The notes: generated by a model not told the origin, from the sequence alone. 64,000 nucleotides of DNA from Methylobacterium sp. UNC378MF (GCF_900103195.1 NZ_FMWU01000004.1:62001-126000), one strand, 5' to 3'. Shown: positions 34,367 through 44,796, counted from the first letter of the stretch. Made by a program: numbers and translations.

Positions 34367-37300
34367 CTACGAGCAGCCGGTCGTGGACCCGCAGGTATCG
34401 CATTTCAGGCAGGTGCCGTTGCGGACCAGCGTGAAGTTCGCGCATTCGGGGCAAGCCTCACCGACATAGCCCTTCATCTTCGCCTCGGCGCGGCGGTCGG
34501 CGACGCTCCGCTCCGCCTTGGCGAAGGGCAGGGTGTCGGCGATCGTCTCGGCTTGACCGGCGGTCGCCGGCTCGGCCTTGAGTGCCGTGCTGCCGCGGAT
34601 CGCGTGGACCGTGCCGCCGGCAGGCGCCGACTGTCCGGCGCTCGCCGCCCCGACGCCCAGGGCCGCACCGGCCGGGCCACCCTGGATCAGGGTCAGACGG
34701 TCGGCCGAGCCACGCAGCAGGCCGCGGGAGACGACCGAGGAGGCCGGCGCGGGCTTCGGTCCCTCGCGGGTCGTGTCGCCGCTCTCGCCGCCGCCGATCA
34801 CCGTGCCGCCGATCTCGGCGGGGCTGACATGGGCGAGGTCGGCGCGGCCGAGATACGAGACCGCCAGCTCGCGGAACACGTAGTCGAGGAGCGAGGTCGC
34901 GTTCTTGATCGCGTCGTTGCCCTGGACGAAGCCGGCCGGCTCGAACCGCGTGAAGGTGAAGGCCTCCACGTATTCCTCCAGCGGCACGCCGTACTGGAGG
35001 CCGAGCGAGATCGCGATGGCGAAGTTGTTCATCAGGCTCCGGAAGGTCGCGCCCTCCTTGTGCATGTCGATGAAGATCTCGCCGAGGCGGCCGTCGTCGT
35101 ACTCGCCGGTGCGCAGGTAGACCTTGTGGCCGCCCACTACCGCCTTCTGGGTGTAGCCCTTCCGGCGGGTCGGCAGCTTCTCGCGGGAGCGGATCCGCTC
35201 CACCCGCTCGATCACCCGCTCGACGATCTTCTCCGCCACCGCGGCGGCCTTGGCGGCGGCCGGCGCCTGGATCAGCGCCTCGATCCCCTCGTCCGCCTCG
35301 TCGTCCTCATCCGCGATGAGGGCCGAGTTGAGCGGCTGCGACAGCTTGGAGCCGTCGCGGTAAAGGGCGTTCGCCTTGAGGGCGAGGCGCCAGGACAGCA
35401 GATAGGCCGCCTTGCAATCCTCCACCGTGGCGTCGTTCGGCATGTTGATGGTCTTGGAGATCGCGCCCGAGATGAAGGGCTGCGCCGCCGCCATCATGCG
35501 GATGTGGCTCTCCACCGAGAGGTAGCGCTTGCCGATCCGGCCGCAGGGATTGGCGCAGTCGAAGACGGGGTAGTGCTCGACCTTGAGGAAGGGTGCGCCC
35601 TCCAGCGTCATCGCTCCGCAGATATGCGTGTTGGCGGCCTCGATCTCCTTCTTCGAGAAGCCGAGGAACGGCAGCAGCTCGAAGGTCGGATCCGACAGCT
35701 TCTCGGCCGGGACCTTCAGCGTCTGGATGAGGAAATCGTCACCGAGCGTCCAGCGGTTGAACACGAACTTGATGTCGAAGGCCGACTTCAGTCCCTTCTC
35801 GACGGCCGCGATCTTCTCGTCCGAAAACCCCTTGGCGCGGAGCGTCGTCGGGTTGATCCCCGGCGCCTGACCCATGGAGCCGTGGCCGACCGCGTAGGCC
35901 TCGATCTCGGCGATCTCGGATTCGCGGTAGCCCAGCGCCCGGAGGGCGTCCGGCGCGGCCTGGTTGATGATCTTGAAGTACCCGCCGCCGGCGAGCTTCT
36001 TGAACTTCACCAGGGCGAAATCGGGCTCGATGCCGGTGGTGTCGCAATCCATCACGAGCCCGATCGTGCCGGTCGGCGCGATCACGGTGGCCTGCGCGTT
36101 GCGGTAGCCGTGCTCCTCGCCGAGCTTCAGCGCCCGGTCCCAGGCGGCCCGGGCGTGGGCGCCGAGATCGGCCTGCGGGATGTTGGCGTGGTCGAGGGCG
36201 ACCGGCGCGACGTTGAGGAACTCGTAGCCCTCGGCCTCGCCATGCGCCGCCCGGCGATGATTGCGGATGACCCGCAGCATCGCGTCGGCATTCTCGTCGT
36301 AGGCCGGGAAGGTGCCGAGTTCCGCCGCCATCTCGGCCGAGGTGGCGTAGGCGACACCGGTCATGATCGCGGTGAGCGCGCCGGCGAGAGCCCGGCCCGC
36401 GTCGGAATCGTAGGGGAGGCCCATGGTCATCAGGAGGCCGCCGATATTGGCGTAGCCGAGACCGAGCGTCCGGTAGCGGTAGGAGAGTTCCGCGATCTCC
36501 TTCGACGGGAACTGCGCCATCATCACGGAGATCTCGAGCACCACCGTCCAGAGCCGGTTGAGGTGCTCGAACGCCTCCACGTCGAACCGCTTGGTCTCCC
36601 GGTCGTACATCGTCAGTAGGTTCGCCGAGGCGAGATTGCAGGCGGTGTCGTCGAGGAACATGTACTCGGAGCACGGGTTCGAGGCCCGGATCCGCCCGCC
36701 CGCCGGGCAGGTGTGCCAGTCGTTCATCGTGGTATTGAAGTGCAGGCCGGGATCCGCCGAGGCCCAGGCCGCCTCGCCGATCCGCTCCCACAGGTCGCGG
36801 GCCTTCAGGGTCTTGGTGACCTTGCCGGTGGTGCGGGCCTGGAGGGCCCAGTCGGCATCCGCCTCGACGGCGCGCAGGAAGTCGTCGGTCAGCGAGACCG
36901 AATTGTTGGAATTCTGGCCGGCAACCGTGAGGTAGGCCTCCGAATCCCAGTCGGTGTCGTAGACGGGGAATTCGATCTTGGTGAAGCCCTGGCGGGCGAA
37001 CTGCACGACCCGCTTGATGTAGGCGTCCGGCACCGAGGACCGGCGGGCGGCCTTGATCTCACGCTTGAGGGCCGGGTTGCGCTCGGGGTCGAAGCAGGCA
37101 TCGCCCTCGGCCTCGCACTGGGTGCAGGCCTTCATCACCAGGTTCAGATGCTTGGAGACGACCTTCGAGCCGGTCACCAGCGCGGCGACCTTCTGCTCCT
37201 CCTTCACCTTCCAGTCGATGAAGGACTCGATATCCGGGTGGTCGATGTCGACGATCACCATCTTGGCGGCGCGCCGCGTGGTGCCGCCCGACTTGATCGC

Positions 37301-38098
37301 GCCGGCCGCCCGGTCACCGATCTTCAGGAAGCTCATCAGGCCCGACGACTTGCCGCCGCCGCCGAGCTTCTCGTTCTCGCCGCGCAGCATCGAGAAGTTC
37401 GAGCCGGTGCCCGAGCCGTACTTGAACAGGCGCGCCTCGCGCACCCACAGATCCATGATGCCGCCCTCGTTGACGAGATCGTCCTGGACCGACTGGATGA
37501 AGCAGGCATGCGGCTGCGGATGCTCGTAGGCCGAGGCGGACTTCGTCAGCACGCCGGTCTGCGGGTCGCAGTAATAGTGGCCCTGGCTCGGGCCATCGAT
37601 GCCGTAGGCCCAGTGGAGGCCGGTGTTGAACCATTGCGGCGAGTTGGGCGCCACCATCTGGCCGGCGAGCATGAAGCGCAGCTCGTCGAGAAAGGCGGAG
37701 GCGTCCTCCTCCGACGAGAAGTAGCCGCCCTTCCAGCCCCAATAGGTCCAGCAGCCGGCGAGCCGATCGAAGACCTGCGTGGCGGACGTCTCCGAGACGA
37801 AGCGCTCCTCCTCGGGGAGTTCGGCGAGCGCCGCATCGTCGGGGATCGAGCGCCAGAGGAAGGAGGGGACCGCGTTCTCCTCGACCTTGCGGAGCCGGGC
37901 CGGGACGCCCGCCTTGCGGAAATACTTTTGCGCGAGCACGTCGCTCGCCACCTGGCTCCAGCTCTCCGGCACGTCGATACCGTCGAGGCGGAACACCACC
38001 GACCCGTCCGGATTGCGGATCTCGCTCAGCGCCTTGCGGAACGGGATTCCGGCGTAGGGCGATTGTCCGGCCGTGGTGTAGCGACGCTCGAACCGCAT
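34367..38098 (-). CDS. nrdJ: Vitamin B12-dependent ribonucleotide reductase (class II)
   Basis: Adenosylcobalamin-dependent reductase, 1243 residues, which makes deoxyribonucleotides independently of oxygen. The active-site loop [18 protein letters not shown] contains the thiyl cysteine and catalytic Asn/Glu. [21 protein letters not shown] and [13 protein letters not shown] are conserved blocks. The C-terminus carries [28 protein letters not shown], the redox/zinc-type cysteine array of the long alphaproteobacterial NrdJ. ATG 38098 with GGAGAGG upstream is preferred over a GTG three codons earlier. Two putative NrdR boxes lie about 210-257 bases before the start, fitting NrdR repression. It is not in an operon. 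Confidence 0.95.
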   Translation of the reverse strand: MRFERRYTTAGQSPYAGIPFRKALSEIRNPDGSVVFRLDGIDVPESWSQVASDVLAQKYFRKAGVPARLRKVEENAVPSFLWRSIPDDAALAELPEEERFVSETSATQVFDRLAGCWTYWGWKGGYFSSEEDASAFLDELRFMLAGQMVAPNSPQWFNTGLHWAYGIDGPSQGHYYCDPQTGVLTKSASAYEHPQPHACFIQSVQDDLVNEGGIMDLWVREARLFKYGSGTGSNFSMLRGENEKLGGGGKSSGLMSFLKIGDRAAGAIKSGGTTRRAAKMVIVDIDHPDIESFIDWKVKEEQKVAALVTGSKVVSKHLNLVMKACTQCEAEGDACFDPERNPALKREIKAARRSSVPDAYIKRVVQFARQGFTKIEFPVYDTDWDSEAYLTVAGQNSNNSVSLTDDFLRAVEADADWALQARTTGKVTKTLKARDLWERIGEAAWASADPGLHFNTTMNDWHTCPAGGRIRASNPCSEYMFLDDTACNLASANLLTMYDRETKRFDVEAFEHLNRLWTVVLEISVMMAQFPSKEIAELSYRYRTLGLGYANIGGLLMTMGLPYDSDAGRALAGALTAIMTGVAYATSAEMAAELGTFPAYDENADAMLRVIRNHRRAAHGEAEGYEFLNVAPVALDHANIPQADLGAHARAAWDRALKLGEEHGYRNAQATVIAPTGTIGLVMDCDTTGIEPDFALVKFKKLAGGGYFKIINQAAPDALRALGYRESEIAEIEAYAVGHGSMGQAPGINPTTLRAKGFSDEKIAAVEKGLKSAFDIKFVFNRWTLGDDFLIQTLKVPAEKLSDPTFELLPFLGFSKKEIEAANTHICGAMTLEGAPFLKVEHYPVFDCANPCGRIGKRYLSVESHIRMMAAAQPFISGAISKTINMPNDATVEDCKAAYLLSWRLALKANALYRDGSKLSQPLNSALIADEDDEADEGIEALIQAPAAAKAAAVAEKIVERVIERVERIRSREKLPTRRKGYTQKAVVGGHKVYLRTGEYDDGRLGEIFIDMHKEGATFRSLMNNFAIAISLGLQYGVPLEEYVEAFTFTRFEPAGFVQGNDAIKNATSLLDYVFRELAVSYLGRADLAHVSPAEIGGTVIGGGESGDTTREGPKPAPASSVVSRGLLRGSADRLTLIQGGPAGAALGVGAASAGQSAPAGGTVHAIRGSTALKAEPATAGQAETIADTLPFAKAERSVADRRAEAKMKGYVGEACPECANFTLVRNGTCLKCDTCGSTTGCS

Positions 38099-38307
38099 GA
38101 AACACACCTCTCCCGACGGGACACGACGGTCCCGGCCCCGCGCGACGCGGGGTCTGTGCCCGATGGTGGGATTCGCGTCCGATCACGCCCGGCAGAGGGA
38201 CGTGCCTCGGTTTCGCGAATGAAATCCTGGAACGGTCACCCCTGTTCAACGCACCACAATCAGGGGGCGCGACCGATGCAGGGAGATTACCGCCGCCTTC
38301 ACTCTCA

Positions 38308-38355
38308 CGTCAACAAGTGGTGTTCGGCGGCCTTGTTCCCCGCTAGATGTTGTGC
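38308..38355 (-). promoter_or_regulatory. Two putative NrdR boxes
   Basis: On the nrdJ strand, GCACAACATCTAGCGG (38355-38340) and ACACCACTTGTTGACG (38323-38308) both fit the degenerate NrdR box, with CAC.AC at one end and T..G at the other. The 32-base distance equals three helical turns, the spacing NrdR sites require. The rest of the 515-base nrdJ/NDUFA12 gap shows no gene. Confidence 0.5.
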
Positions 38356-38613
38356 CGGCTCGCAAAAGCCTGTGGATATCGCCCGGGTGCGGGATAAGTG
38401 TCCTTCCGGCTTTCCAGAATCGGATCGGGAAAATTTTAGATTCACAACCCTAGGAAGCGGGGTCGGCGGCCTGTCGGAACCGGCGGCCGAAAGCGCCGGC
38501 GGAGCGTGGCCGCGCAGCGACACTTCCGTCATCCGGCTGGACTCGCACGCGCGCGGTCACCATAACGGCGCCGAGAAGCGCCCTCGCGGCGCGGCACGAT
38601 TCCGGGACCGGCG

Positions 38614-39030
38614 ATGGCGCTGAAGGACACTTTGCTGCGCATCTTCACGTGGTGGAACGGCCAGACCGTCTCCGTCGCGCTCCAGACCGCGCGCACCGGC
38701 ATCTTCGTCGGCGAGGACGAGTTCGGGAACAAGTACTACAAGGCGGAAGGAGCCCTGATTGATCGTTCGGTCGGCTCGGAGCGCCGCTGGGTGGTCTACA
38801 ACGGTTACGCCGACGCCTCGAAGGTGCCGCCCGGCTGGCGTGGCTGGCTCTGCCACAACGTGGACCTCGCTCCGAGCGAGGAGAACTACCAGCCGCGCGC
38901 GTGGCAGAAGCCGCATATCGAGAACCAGACCGGCACGCCGAACGCGTACAGGCCGGCGGGTTCGCAGCTCTCCTGGGGCCAGCGGCCGGCGGCGACGGGC
39001 GACTACGTCTCCTGGACACCGGGCGAGTAG
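38614..39030 (+). CDS. NDUFA12-type NADH dehydrogenase accessory subunit (138 aa)
   Basis: Matches the NDUFA12/B17.2 family of complex I accessory subunits shared by mitochondria and alphaproteobacteria: LLRIFTWWNGQTVSVALQTARTG, VGEDEFGNKYY, RRWVVYNGYADASKVPPGWRGWLCH and a Pro/Trp-rich tail (WQKPHIENQTGTPNAYRP). It binds the peripheral arm of complex I or serves in its assembly. The nuo operon is not in the window. It precedes a DUF2155 gene, the usual order in this class. Divergent from nrdJ. Confidence 0.92.
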   Translation: MALKDTLLRIFTWWNGQTVSVALQTARTGIFVGEDEFGNKYYKAEGALIDRSVGSERRWVVYNGYADASKVPPGWRGWLCHNVDLAPSEENYQPRAWQKPHIENQTGTPNAYRPAGSQLSWGQRPAATGDYVSWTPGE

Positions 39031-39158
39031 ATCAACGGTCCCACGCGGGCCCGGCGCCCTTTTGCCGCCACCGTTCCATTGTTCATGGCGGGCCAATCCC
39101 GATTGTCCGCCGCGCACCTGACGGCGCGGCCGGCCACCCTCGTCTAGGGGTCCGAGCC

Positions 39159-39815
39159 TTGAGCCGCTTCACCGCCTTCGTACGCCGCGTGCTCGCCCCG
39201 AGCCTCGTGCTCGCCGTCTGCGCCAGCCCCGCCGCCGCCGACAAGATCAAGAACCCGACCGCGGTCTTCTCCGGCCTCGACAAGATCACCGGCCGGATCG
39301 TCAACTTCGAGGTCGCGGTCGATGAGACCGTCCAGTTCGGCGCGCTGCAGCTCACCCCGCGGGTCTGCTACACGCGGCCACCGACCGAGAGCGCCAAGAC
39401 CACGGCCTTCCTCGAGGTCGACGAGGTCACCCTCGACAACAAGTACCGGCGGATCTTCACCGGCTGGATGTTCGCCGCCAGCCCCGGCCTGCACGCGATC
39501 GAGCATCCGATCTACGACGTGTGGCTGGTCGACTGCAAAGGCGGCAGCGACGTGATCGCCGAGGCCAAGGAGCAGGAGGACATCCCGGCGGTCGCGGCCA
39601 AGCCCGAGAAGGCCAAGCGGCCCGGAAAGGACGCCACCAAGACCGCGCAGCAGATCAACGCCGCCGGTCAGGTGGATGTGGAGGCGCCGCGCGGCGTGCC
39701 GGTCCAGCCCCGCCAGAAGCCCTCGCGCAAGTTCTTCCCGTCGAACGAGGGCCCGGCGCCGGCTCCGCCGCCGCAGCAGCAGCCGCAGAACCTGTTCGAC
39801 GCGCTGTTCCGCTGA
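39159..39815 (+). CDS. DUF2155 secreted protein (218 aa)
   Basis: A signal peptide (FVRRVLAPSLVLAVCASPAAA) precedes the DUF2155 domain: VFSGLDKITGRIVNFEVAVDETVQFGALQLTPRVCYTRPPTE, then FLEVDEVTLDNKYRRIFTGWMFAASPGLHAIEHPIYDVWLVDC. The two cysteines could form a disulfide. A Lys/Pro/Gln-rich tail follows and ends NLFDALFR. Function unknown; it is an almost constant neighbour of NDUFA12. TTG 39159 is used as start because it gives the full basic n-region; AGGGG lies nine bases upstream. Confidence 0.85.
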   Translation: MSRFTAFVRRVLAPSLVLAVCASPAAADKIKNPTAVFSGLDKITGRIVNFEVAVDETVQFGALQLTPRVCYTRPPTESAKTTAFLEVDEVTLDNKYRRIFTGWMFAASPGLHAIEHPIYDVWLVDCKGGSDVIAEAKEQEDIPAVAAKPEKAKRPGKDATKTAQQINAAGQVDVEAPRGVPVQPRQKPSRKFFPSNEGPAPAPPPQQQPQNLFDALFR

Positions 39816-39901
39816 CGCCTCTCCCGACCGAGACGCAGAGCGGCGCGGGCTGAGGCCGCGCGTCGTGGAAGACGCCGTTGCTTGCGAGACAGGACCTCGC
39901 C

Positions 39902-40963
39902 TCAGGCGACGTTGAGGCGGCGCCCGCGATTCCAGGCGAGGAACGGGACGCCGGAGAGCAGCCCGGCGAGCGCCGCACGCGTCTGATGGCATCCATTCAC
40001 CGACACCCGGGGGAGAGCCTGCAGGTGGTCGGCATGCTCGGCGAACAGGTGGCCGGGTCGCGTGGTGACAGCGGTCGCGAAACCCATGTCCCGCGCCAGG
40101 GCGAATTCCCGCGGGCCGGCGGAGGTCGCGTCCCCCACCGGATAGGAGAGGTGCCGCACCGGTCGCCCGAGCTCCGCCTCGATCCGCGCGCGCCCGCCGG
40201 CGATCTCGCGCGCGGCGCAGGTGGCGTCGTGCTTGGCCAGCATCGGGTGGCTGACCGTGTGCGCGCCGATGGTGACCGCAGGGTCGGACGCGAGGTCGCG
40301 CAGTTCCGCCCAGGACAGGCACAAGTCGGCGGCCACGCGACCCGGCGGGAAGCCGGCTTGCCGGCAGAGGTCGGCGATCCGGTCGAGGAGGTCTTCTTCG
40401 CCGCCGCGGCGCAGGTCGCGATACAGGGCTTCGAAGGCCAGAGCCTTCTCCTGCGGACTGCGCGCCGGGAGGTCGAAGCTCCGCGTGCCGATCGCGATCC
40501 GCACCCGGTCCAGGTGCGCGATCGCCCGCTCCAGCTCGATCCACCAGAGACGGCCGGCCTGATCGGCGAAGCCGCTGGTCACGAACAGCGTCCAGGGCGC
40601 GCCGTGGCGGGCCAGCACCGGCCGGGCATGCACGACGTTGTCGCGGTAGCCGTCATCGAAGGTCAGGACCGCGAAGGGCGGCCCGTAATCCGGCTCGGCC
40701 AGACGCTCCGGCACGGAATCCAGGCCGATGATCTCGAAGCCGCGGGCATCGAGTTCGCGCAGGGTCAGGTCCAGGAATTCGGGCGTGATGCCGAGCAGGC
40801 GGTTCGGCGCGAAGGCCGGCACCGGCGCCGGGCTGACATGGTGAAAGGTGAGGATCACGCCGAGGCCGCGGGCCGCAGGGCCGAGCCAGCGATCCGCTCC
40901 GAGCGCCTGAATCGCGCGAAAGCCGGACGCGAAGACCCGATGCTTGGCACGCGACGACAGCAT
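39902..40963 (-). CDS. Polysaccharide deacetylase (NodB-like) (353 aa)
   Basis: Metal-dependent carbohydrate esterase. The motif-1 aspartates lie in AVLTFDDGYRDN, the metal-binding histidines in IGAHTVSHPMLA, and the later block is LSYPVGD. GVILTFHHVSP precedes. A 43-residue extension upstream of ATG 40963 lacks typical codon use and was left out. No signal peptide is clear, so cytoplasmic or membrane-associated. With the acyltransferase, Wzz-like and Wza-like genes to its right it forms an exopolysaccharide group; it probably deacetylates glycan or lipid-linked sugars. Confidence 0.87.
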   Translation of the reverse strand: MLSSRAKHRVFASGFRAIQALGADRWLGPAARGLGVILTFHHVSPAPVPAFAPNRLLGITPEFLDLTLRELDARGFEIIGLDSVPERLAEPDYGPPFAVLTFDDGYRDNVVHARPVLARHGAPWTLFVTSGFADQAGRLWWIELERAIAHLDRVRIAIGTRSFDLPARSPQEKALAFEALYRDLRRGGEEDLLDRIADLCRQAGFPPGRVAADLCLSWAELRDLASDPAVTIGAHTVSHPMLAKHDATCAAREIAGGRARIEAELGRPVRHLSYPVGDATSAGPREFALARDMGFATAVTTRPGHLFAEHADHLQALPRVSVNGCHQTRAALAGLLSGVPFLAWNRGRRLNVA

Positions 40964-41199
40964 GGCCCTGAACCGTTCGGGCCCCGAAGCCCATGTCGGC
41001 ACAGCCTTGGCGCGGCACGGTAAACAAATCCGCAATTGCCCCCTGGCGGACGACAAGCAAGCGTTAGCCACGACTGTTTTTTGCCGCACCATACCGGGCC
41101 GCGATCACTCCATCGGCGGTTGCAGTGACGGGCTGTTCAGTCGCCTGCCCCAGGGTTCGTGGGGGACGGGATCATGAGCGGTCTTCGGGAGATCGGAAC

Positions 41200-42384
41200 A
41201 TGGCGGTCGGTGTCCAGGTGGCGGGAACGGACATGGTCGATTCGCGCAGCGCCAGAGGGCTTGTCGCGGAGGTCATCCCCGATCTGGCGGCGGCCGAGCC
41301 GCTCTGGCGCCGTCTCGAATCCGATCCGGTCAGCCTCGCGACGCCCTATCAGCGGTTCGACTGGATCAGCGCCTACCTGCAGGCGACGGGGCAGGTCGCG
41401 AGCACGCGCATCGTGGTGCTGCGGGAGGCGGACGGGCGGGCGCGCATCCTGATCCCGGTCACGGTGCAGCGGGAACGCGGGCTCCGCATCGCGCGGACGG
41501 TCGGCGACACCCATGCCAATTATCATCTGCCGCTCTTCGCCACCCGCGACGCGGCGGCCATCGCACCCGGCCGCGTCGTCGCGGCCCTGATCCGCGCCGG
41601 CCGGGCAGAGGGGCTCGACGCCTTCGCGCTGAAGCATCAGCCCCGGATGTGGGATGGGGCGGCGAACCCGCTCGCCGAAACCGGCGAGCCGGAAGCCAGT
41701 GACGCCTACGGTCTCATGCTCGGGCCGGACCCGGAAGCGACCGTGCGCCGGGTGTTCAGCGCCGATGCCCGCAAGAAGCTCCGCTCCAAGGAGAAGCGCC
41801 TCGTCGAGGCGCACGGGCCGCTCACCTACCGCCGCGCCGAGACGTCCGAGGAGGCGGCCCGATTGCTGGCGGCGTTCTACGCGCAGAAATCGGCTCGCTT
41901 CGCCGGCATGGGCGTCGCCGACCCTTACGCCGATCCCGGTATCCGCGCCTTCCTGGCGGCGGCTTCGGCCGGGCCGGAACCCGCAGTTGAACTGCACGCC
42001 CTCTGTCTTTCCGAGAGCGGGCGCGTCCTGGCGACCTTCGGCGGCGCGGTCAGCGACGGTCGCTTCAGCGGCATGATGACGGCGTTCGACGGCGACCCCG
42101 AGGTCGCCCGCTTCAGCCCCGGAGACCTGCTGCTGCAGCATCTGGTGCGCGAGCAGACGGCGCGGGGCCGGCAGGGCTTCGACCTCGGCGTCGGAGAGGC
42201 GCGCTACAAGGCCAGTATCTGCGACGAGACGATCAGCCTCGTCGAAACGATCATTCCGGTGACCCTCCGGGGCCGGGCCTATGCGGCCGTGCGGCGCGGC
42301 CTGACGCGCACGAAGCGGCGCATCAAGCGCGACCCGCGCCTCTACGCGGTCCTGAAGCGGCTCCGCACCCTGCGCCGGTCGTGA
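41200..42384 (+). CDS. FemAB/CelD-like GNAT acyltransferase (394 aa)
   Basis: Two-lobed GNAT protein of the BioF2-like/CelD type, seen in exopolysaccharide clusters. An N-terminal acyl lobe contains ATPYQRFDWISAYLQATGQV. The C-terminal GNAT lobe has DARKKLRSKEKRLVEAHGPLTYRRA, FYAQKSARFAGMGV, then HALCLSESGRVLATFGGAVSDGRFSGMMTAFDG and SPGDLLLQHLVREQTARGRQGFDLGVGEARYK as the acetyl-CoA region. It probably acylates a glycan or a carrier-linked sugar. ATG 41200 has GGGAG upstream. Divergent from the deacetylase and convergent with the Wzz-like gene. Confidence 0.82.
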   Translation: MAVGVQVAGTDMVDSRSARGLVAEVIPDLAAAEPLWRRLESDPVSLATPYQRFDWISAYLQATGQVASTRIVVLREADGRARILIPVTVQRERGLRIARTVGDTHANYHLPLFATRDAAAIAPGRVVAALIRAGRAEGLDAFALKHQPRMWDGAANPLAETGEPEASDAYGLMLGPDPEATVRRVFSADARKKLRSKEKRLVEAHGPLTYRRAETSEEAARLLAAFYAQKSARFAGMGVADPYADPGIRAFLAAASAGPEPAVELHALCLSESGRVLATFGGAVSDGRFSGMMTAFDGDPEVARFSPGDLLLQHLVREQTARGRQGFDLGVGEARYKASICDETISLVETIIPVTLRGRAYAAVRRGLTRTKRRIKRDPRLYAVLKRLRTLRRS

Positions 42385-42396
42385 GCGGCGCGTCGT

Positions 42397-44616
42397 CTAG
42401 GCGGCGTTGAGGCGCAGTTCCAGCCGGGCGTCCTGGACGTCCGAGAGAGCCGGACGATCCTGTGCCACCAGGATCTGCCCCGCACCGGCGTCCTGAGCCA
42501 GGGCATAAAGATCGGCCAGCGCCGGATCCTCGGCATCCGCGTTCGAGGCGATGACGACGCTGTCCATGAAGCTCGCGACGAGTTCGAGCAGATCGACGGC
42601 CCCCGGGGCTGCGTAGAGCCGGCAGAGCACCCAATCGTAGGCCTCGGTCATCGCCTCGAAGGTCAGCGCCAAAGCATCCGGCTCGTCGAACAGGATCGCC
42701 GGATCCTGCAGGCCGGCCTCGATCCGATGCTGACCGCTGTCCCGACGGGCCTGGATCACATCCAGGAAGGCGGCATCGCCGGCAATGAGGTCGGAGAAGC
42801 CCAGCCGCCCGGTCCCGTCCTTCGGCCTGTTCAGGTCCACGGTGACGAGGCTCCCCTCACGGCCGAGGGCGCGGGCCAGGGCCTCGGGAAGCGTCGTCGC
42901 GCCAAGCCGCTCCTCGGTCTCGACGACCAGGATCCGGCGACCGGCGCGCACGTCCGCGTCGCGGGGCGCCGCGGCAATCCGCGCGACGAGCGGCGCGAGG
43001 TCGAACGCGTCGGCGGCGCGGCCCGGGGCCGTCGCGGCAAGCGCAGTCGCGGCGATGGGGGCGGCCTCCGGTGCCGCGGGCCAGCGCGTCGCCGGCGTGG
43101 CCTCCGGGAACGTGAAGGCCGGCCGGTCGAGCACCGGCTCGCGGCGGCGGCGATCATCCGCCGGATCGCCATCGCGGTCGCCGCCGGCCCGGCCGGATTC
43201 GGCCAGCAAGGCGCTGGCGATGACGCCGCCGACGGAGAGCATGAGCGTCAGCAGCGTCGCGAAAGCCACAATCGGCAGCTTCTTCGGGAAGGACGGCACT
43301 TCGGGCGTCACCGCCCGCGACACGATGCGGGCATCGGCGGGCGTCGCGGCCTCGCCGTCGCGCGCCGCTGCCTCCCTGTAACGGCCGAGATAGGATTCGA
43401 GCTGCTCGCGCTGCGCCTTCGCCTCGCGCTCCAGCGCCCGGAGCTGGATCTCGCTGGCATTGCCGCGCACGACGACGTCCTGCTGACCGTCCACCGCGCC
43501 CTGCAGGCTCTCGACCCGGGCCCCGGCGATCTTGGCGTCGTTCTCCATGGTCCGCACGACGCGCTCAGCCGAGGCCTTGATCTGTGCGTCGAGATCCTCG
43601 AGCTGGGCGTTGAGTTCCTTGATCCGGGGATGGGCCGGGAGAAGCGTGCGCGATTCCATGGCGAGCTGCGCGCGCACCGCGATGCGGTTCTCGACGATCC
43701 GCCGGATGACCTCGTTGTTGGCCACGTCCGGGATCTCGAAGGCGCGTCCGTCCTTGATCAGGTCCTTGATGGCCTTCACCTTGCCGTCGAGGTCGGCTTT
43801 CAGGCTACGCGCCACGGAGAGCTGGCTCGACAGCTCGCCGAGTTGCTGCGCGTTGAGCGGCCGGCCGGTGGCGCCGGTGCTGCCCACGAGACCGTTCTTG
43901 GCGCGGAACGCCTCGACCTTCGCCTCGGCTTCGGCGACGCGCTTGCGCAGCCCGTCGATATTGCCGCCGAGCCAGGTGGAGGCGTAGCGGGCCGTGTCGA
44001 CCTTGTCGGCTTCGAGCGAGCCGATATAGAGTTTCGCGATGGTGTTGGCCGCCTCGGCAGCGAGGTTCGGGTCCTTCGCGCGGAACTCGATCGTCAGGAT
44101 TCGCGACTTGCCGGCGGGATAGACCAGCAGGTGGTCGAAATAGGCGTCGAGAACCCGGTCCTCGGCGGGGCGATCCAGGGGGTTGGCGCCGATGCCGAGC
44201 ATCATCAGCACGCGCTGCACCGGACCGATGCTCCCCGCTCCGGGGTCGAACTCGGGATTGCCGACGAGCTTGAGCCGGCGGATCGCCTCGCGGGCGAGAT
44301 CCCGGGACATCACCACCTGCACTTGGCTGGCCACGGCCTGCTCGTCGATCGGCGTGAGCTGATCGGCGCGCTCCTGCGCGGTGCGGGCGAAGGCCGGATC
44401 GCGGCTCTCCAGCAGCACCTTCGCCTCGCCGGTGTAGCGGGGGCTGACCACGTTGACGAAAACGCTCGCGCCCAAAGCGACCACGAGGGTCGGGCCGAGG
44501 ATCCAGCCGATCGAGCGCCGCAGGATCCGGGGCAGCTGCGCGAGACCGAGGCTCTCCTCGGCGCGCGGCTGAGATCCGGGCACGGCGTAGGTCGAGCGGT
44601 GACGGATCGTGGACAT
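42397..44616 (-). CDS. Wzz/GumC-type exopolysaccharide chain-length protein with degenerate tyrosine-kinase domain (739 aa)
   Basis: Residues about 30-62 and 455-480 are the two transmembrane helices (WILGPTLVVALGASVFVNVV and IVAFATLLTLMLSVGGVIASALL). Between them lie the Wzz fold and long coiled coils, including a GumC-like arm. After a low-complexity linker, a BY-kinase-like domain begins near 590, but its Walker A is RLGATT instead of G-x-GK-ST. Walker A' is reduced to VDLNRP, the second Walker B is WVLCRLYAAPG, and there is no C-terminal tyrosine cluster. It probably controls polysaccharide polymer length without kinase activity. Divergent from the Wza-like gene. Confidence 0.85.
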   Translation of the reverse strand: MSTIRHRSTYAVPGSQPRAEESLGLAQLPRILRRSIGWILGPTLVVALGASVFVNVVSPRYTGEAKVLLESRDPAFARTAQERADQLTPIDEQAVASQVQVVMSRDLAREAIRRLKLVGNPEFDPGAGSIGPVQRVLMMLGIGANPLDRPAEDRVLDAYFDHLLVYPAGKSRILTIEFRAKDPNLAAEAANTIAKLYIGSLEADKVDTARYASTWLGGNIDGLRKRVAEAEAKVEAFRAKNGLVGSTGATGRPLNAQQLGELSSQLSVARSLKADLDGKVKAIKDLIKDGRAFEIPDVANNEVIRRIVENRIAVRAQLAMESRTLLPAHPRIKELNAQLEDLDAQIKASAERVVRTMENDAKIAGARVESLQGAVDGQQDVVVRGNASEIQLRALEREAKAQREQLESYLGRYREAAARDGEAATPADARIVSRAVTPEVPSFPKKLPIVAFATLLTLMLSVGGVIASALLAESGRAGGDRDGDPADDRRRREPVLDRPAFTFPEATPATRWPAAPEAAPIAATALAATAPGRAADAFDLAPLVARIAAAPRDADVRAGRRILVVETEERLGATTLPEALARALGREGSLVTVDLNRPKDGTGRLGFSDLIAGDAAFLDVIQARRDSGQHRIEAGLQDPAILFDEPDALALTFEAMTEAYDWVLCRLYAAPGAVDLLELVASFMDSVVIASNADAEDPALADLYALAQDAGAGQILVAQDRPALSDVQDARLELRLNAA

Positions 44617-44682
44617 GCGGACGCTCTGAACGCGGAGACGAACCGGTCCGGCATTACTGCCGTCCCACCGCTATTAGTGGAT

Positions 44683-44769
44683 GTTAAGGTTGCTCAAGCG
44701 TTAAGGCGCGTGCGGCCCGCTGAGCTGGCAGGCCGGCCGCGGCGATGATCAAGTTTCATTAACCTTAAC
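44683..44769. repeat. Three copies of heptamer GTTAAGG in the divergent exopolysaccharide promoter region
   Basis: GTTAAGG occurs at 44683-44689 and 44700-44706 in direct orientation (17-base period), and inverted as CCTTAAC at 44763-44769. All lie in the short AT-richer gap between the Wzz-like and Wza-like genes. A shared regulator site is plausible; the protein is unknown. Confidence 0.4.
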
Positions 44770-44796
44770 GGCCTAGTTCAAGCCGCAACTGCATCC

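Noticed and set aside
38099..38307. Possible cobalamin riboswitch in front of the B12-dependent reductase
   Set aside because: I could not find the B12-box consensus or the paired elements around it; a covariance-model search would decide.
38371..38379. DnaA-box-like sequence TGTGGATAT upstream of nrdJ
   Set aside because: One mismatch to the 9-base consensus and a single copy; expected often by chance in 64 kb, so not listed as a site.
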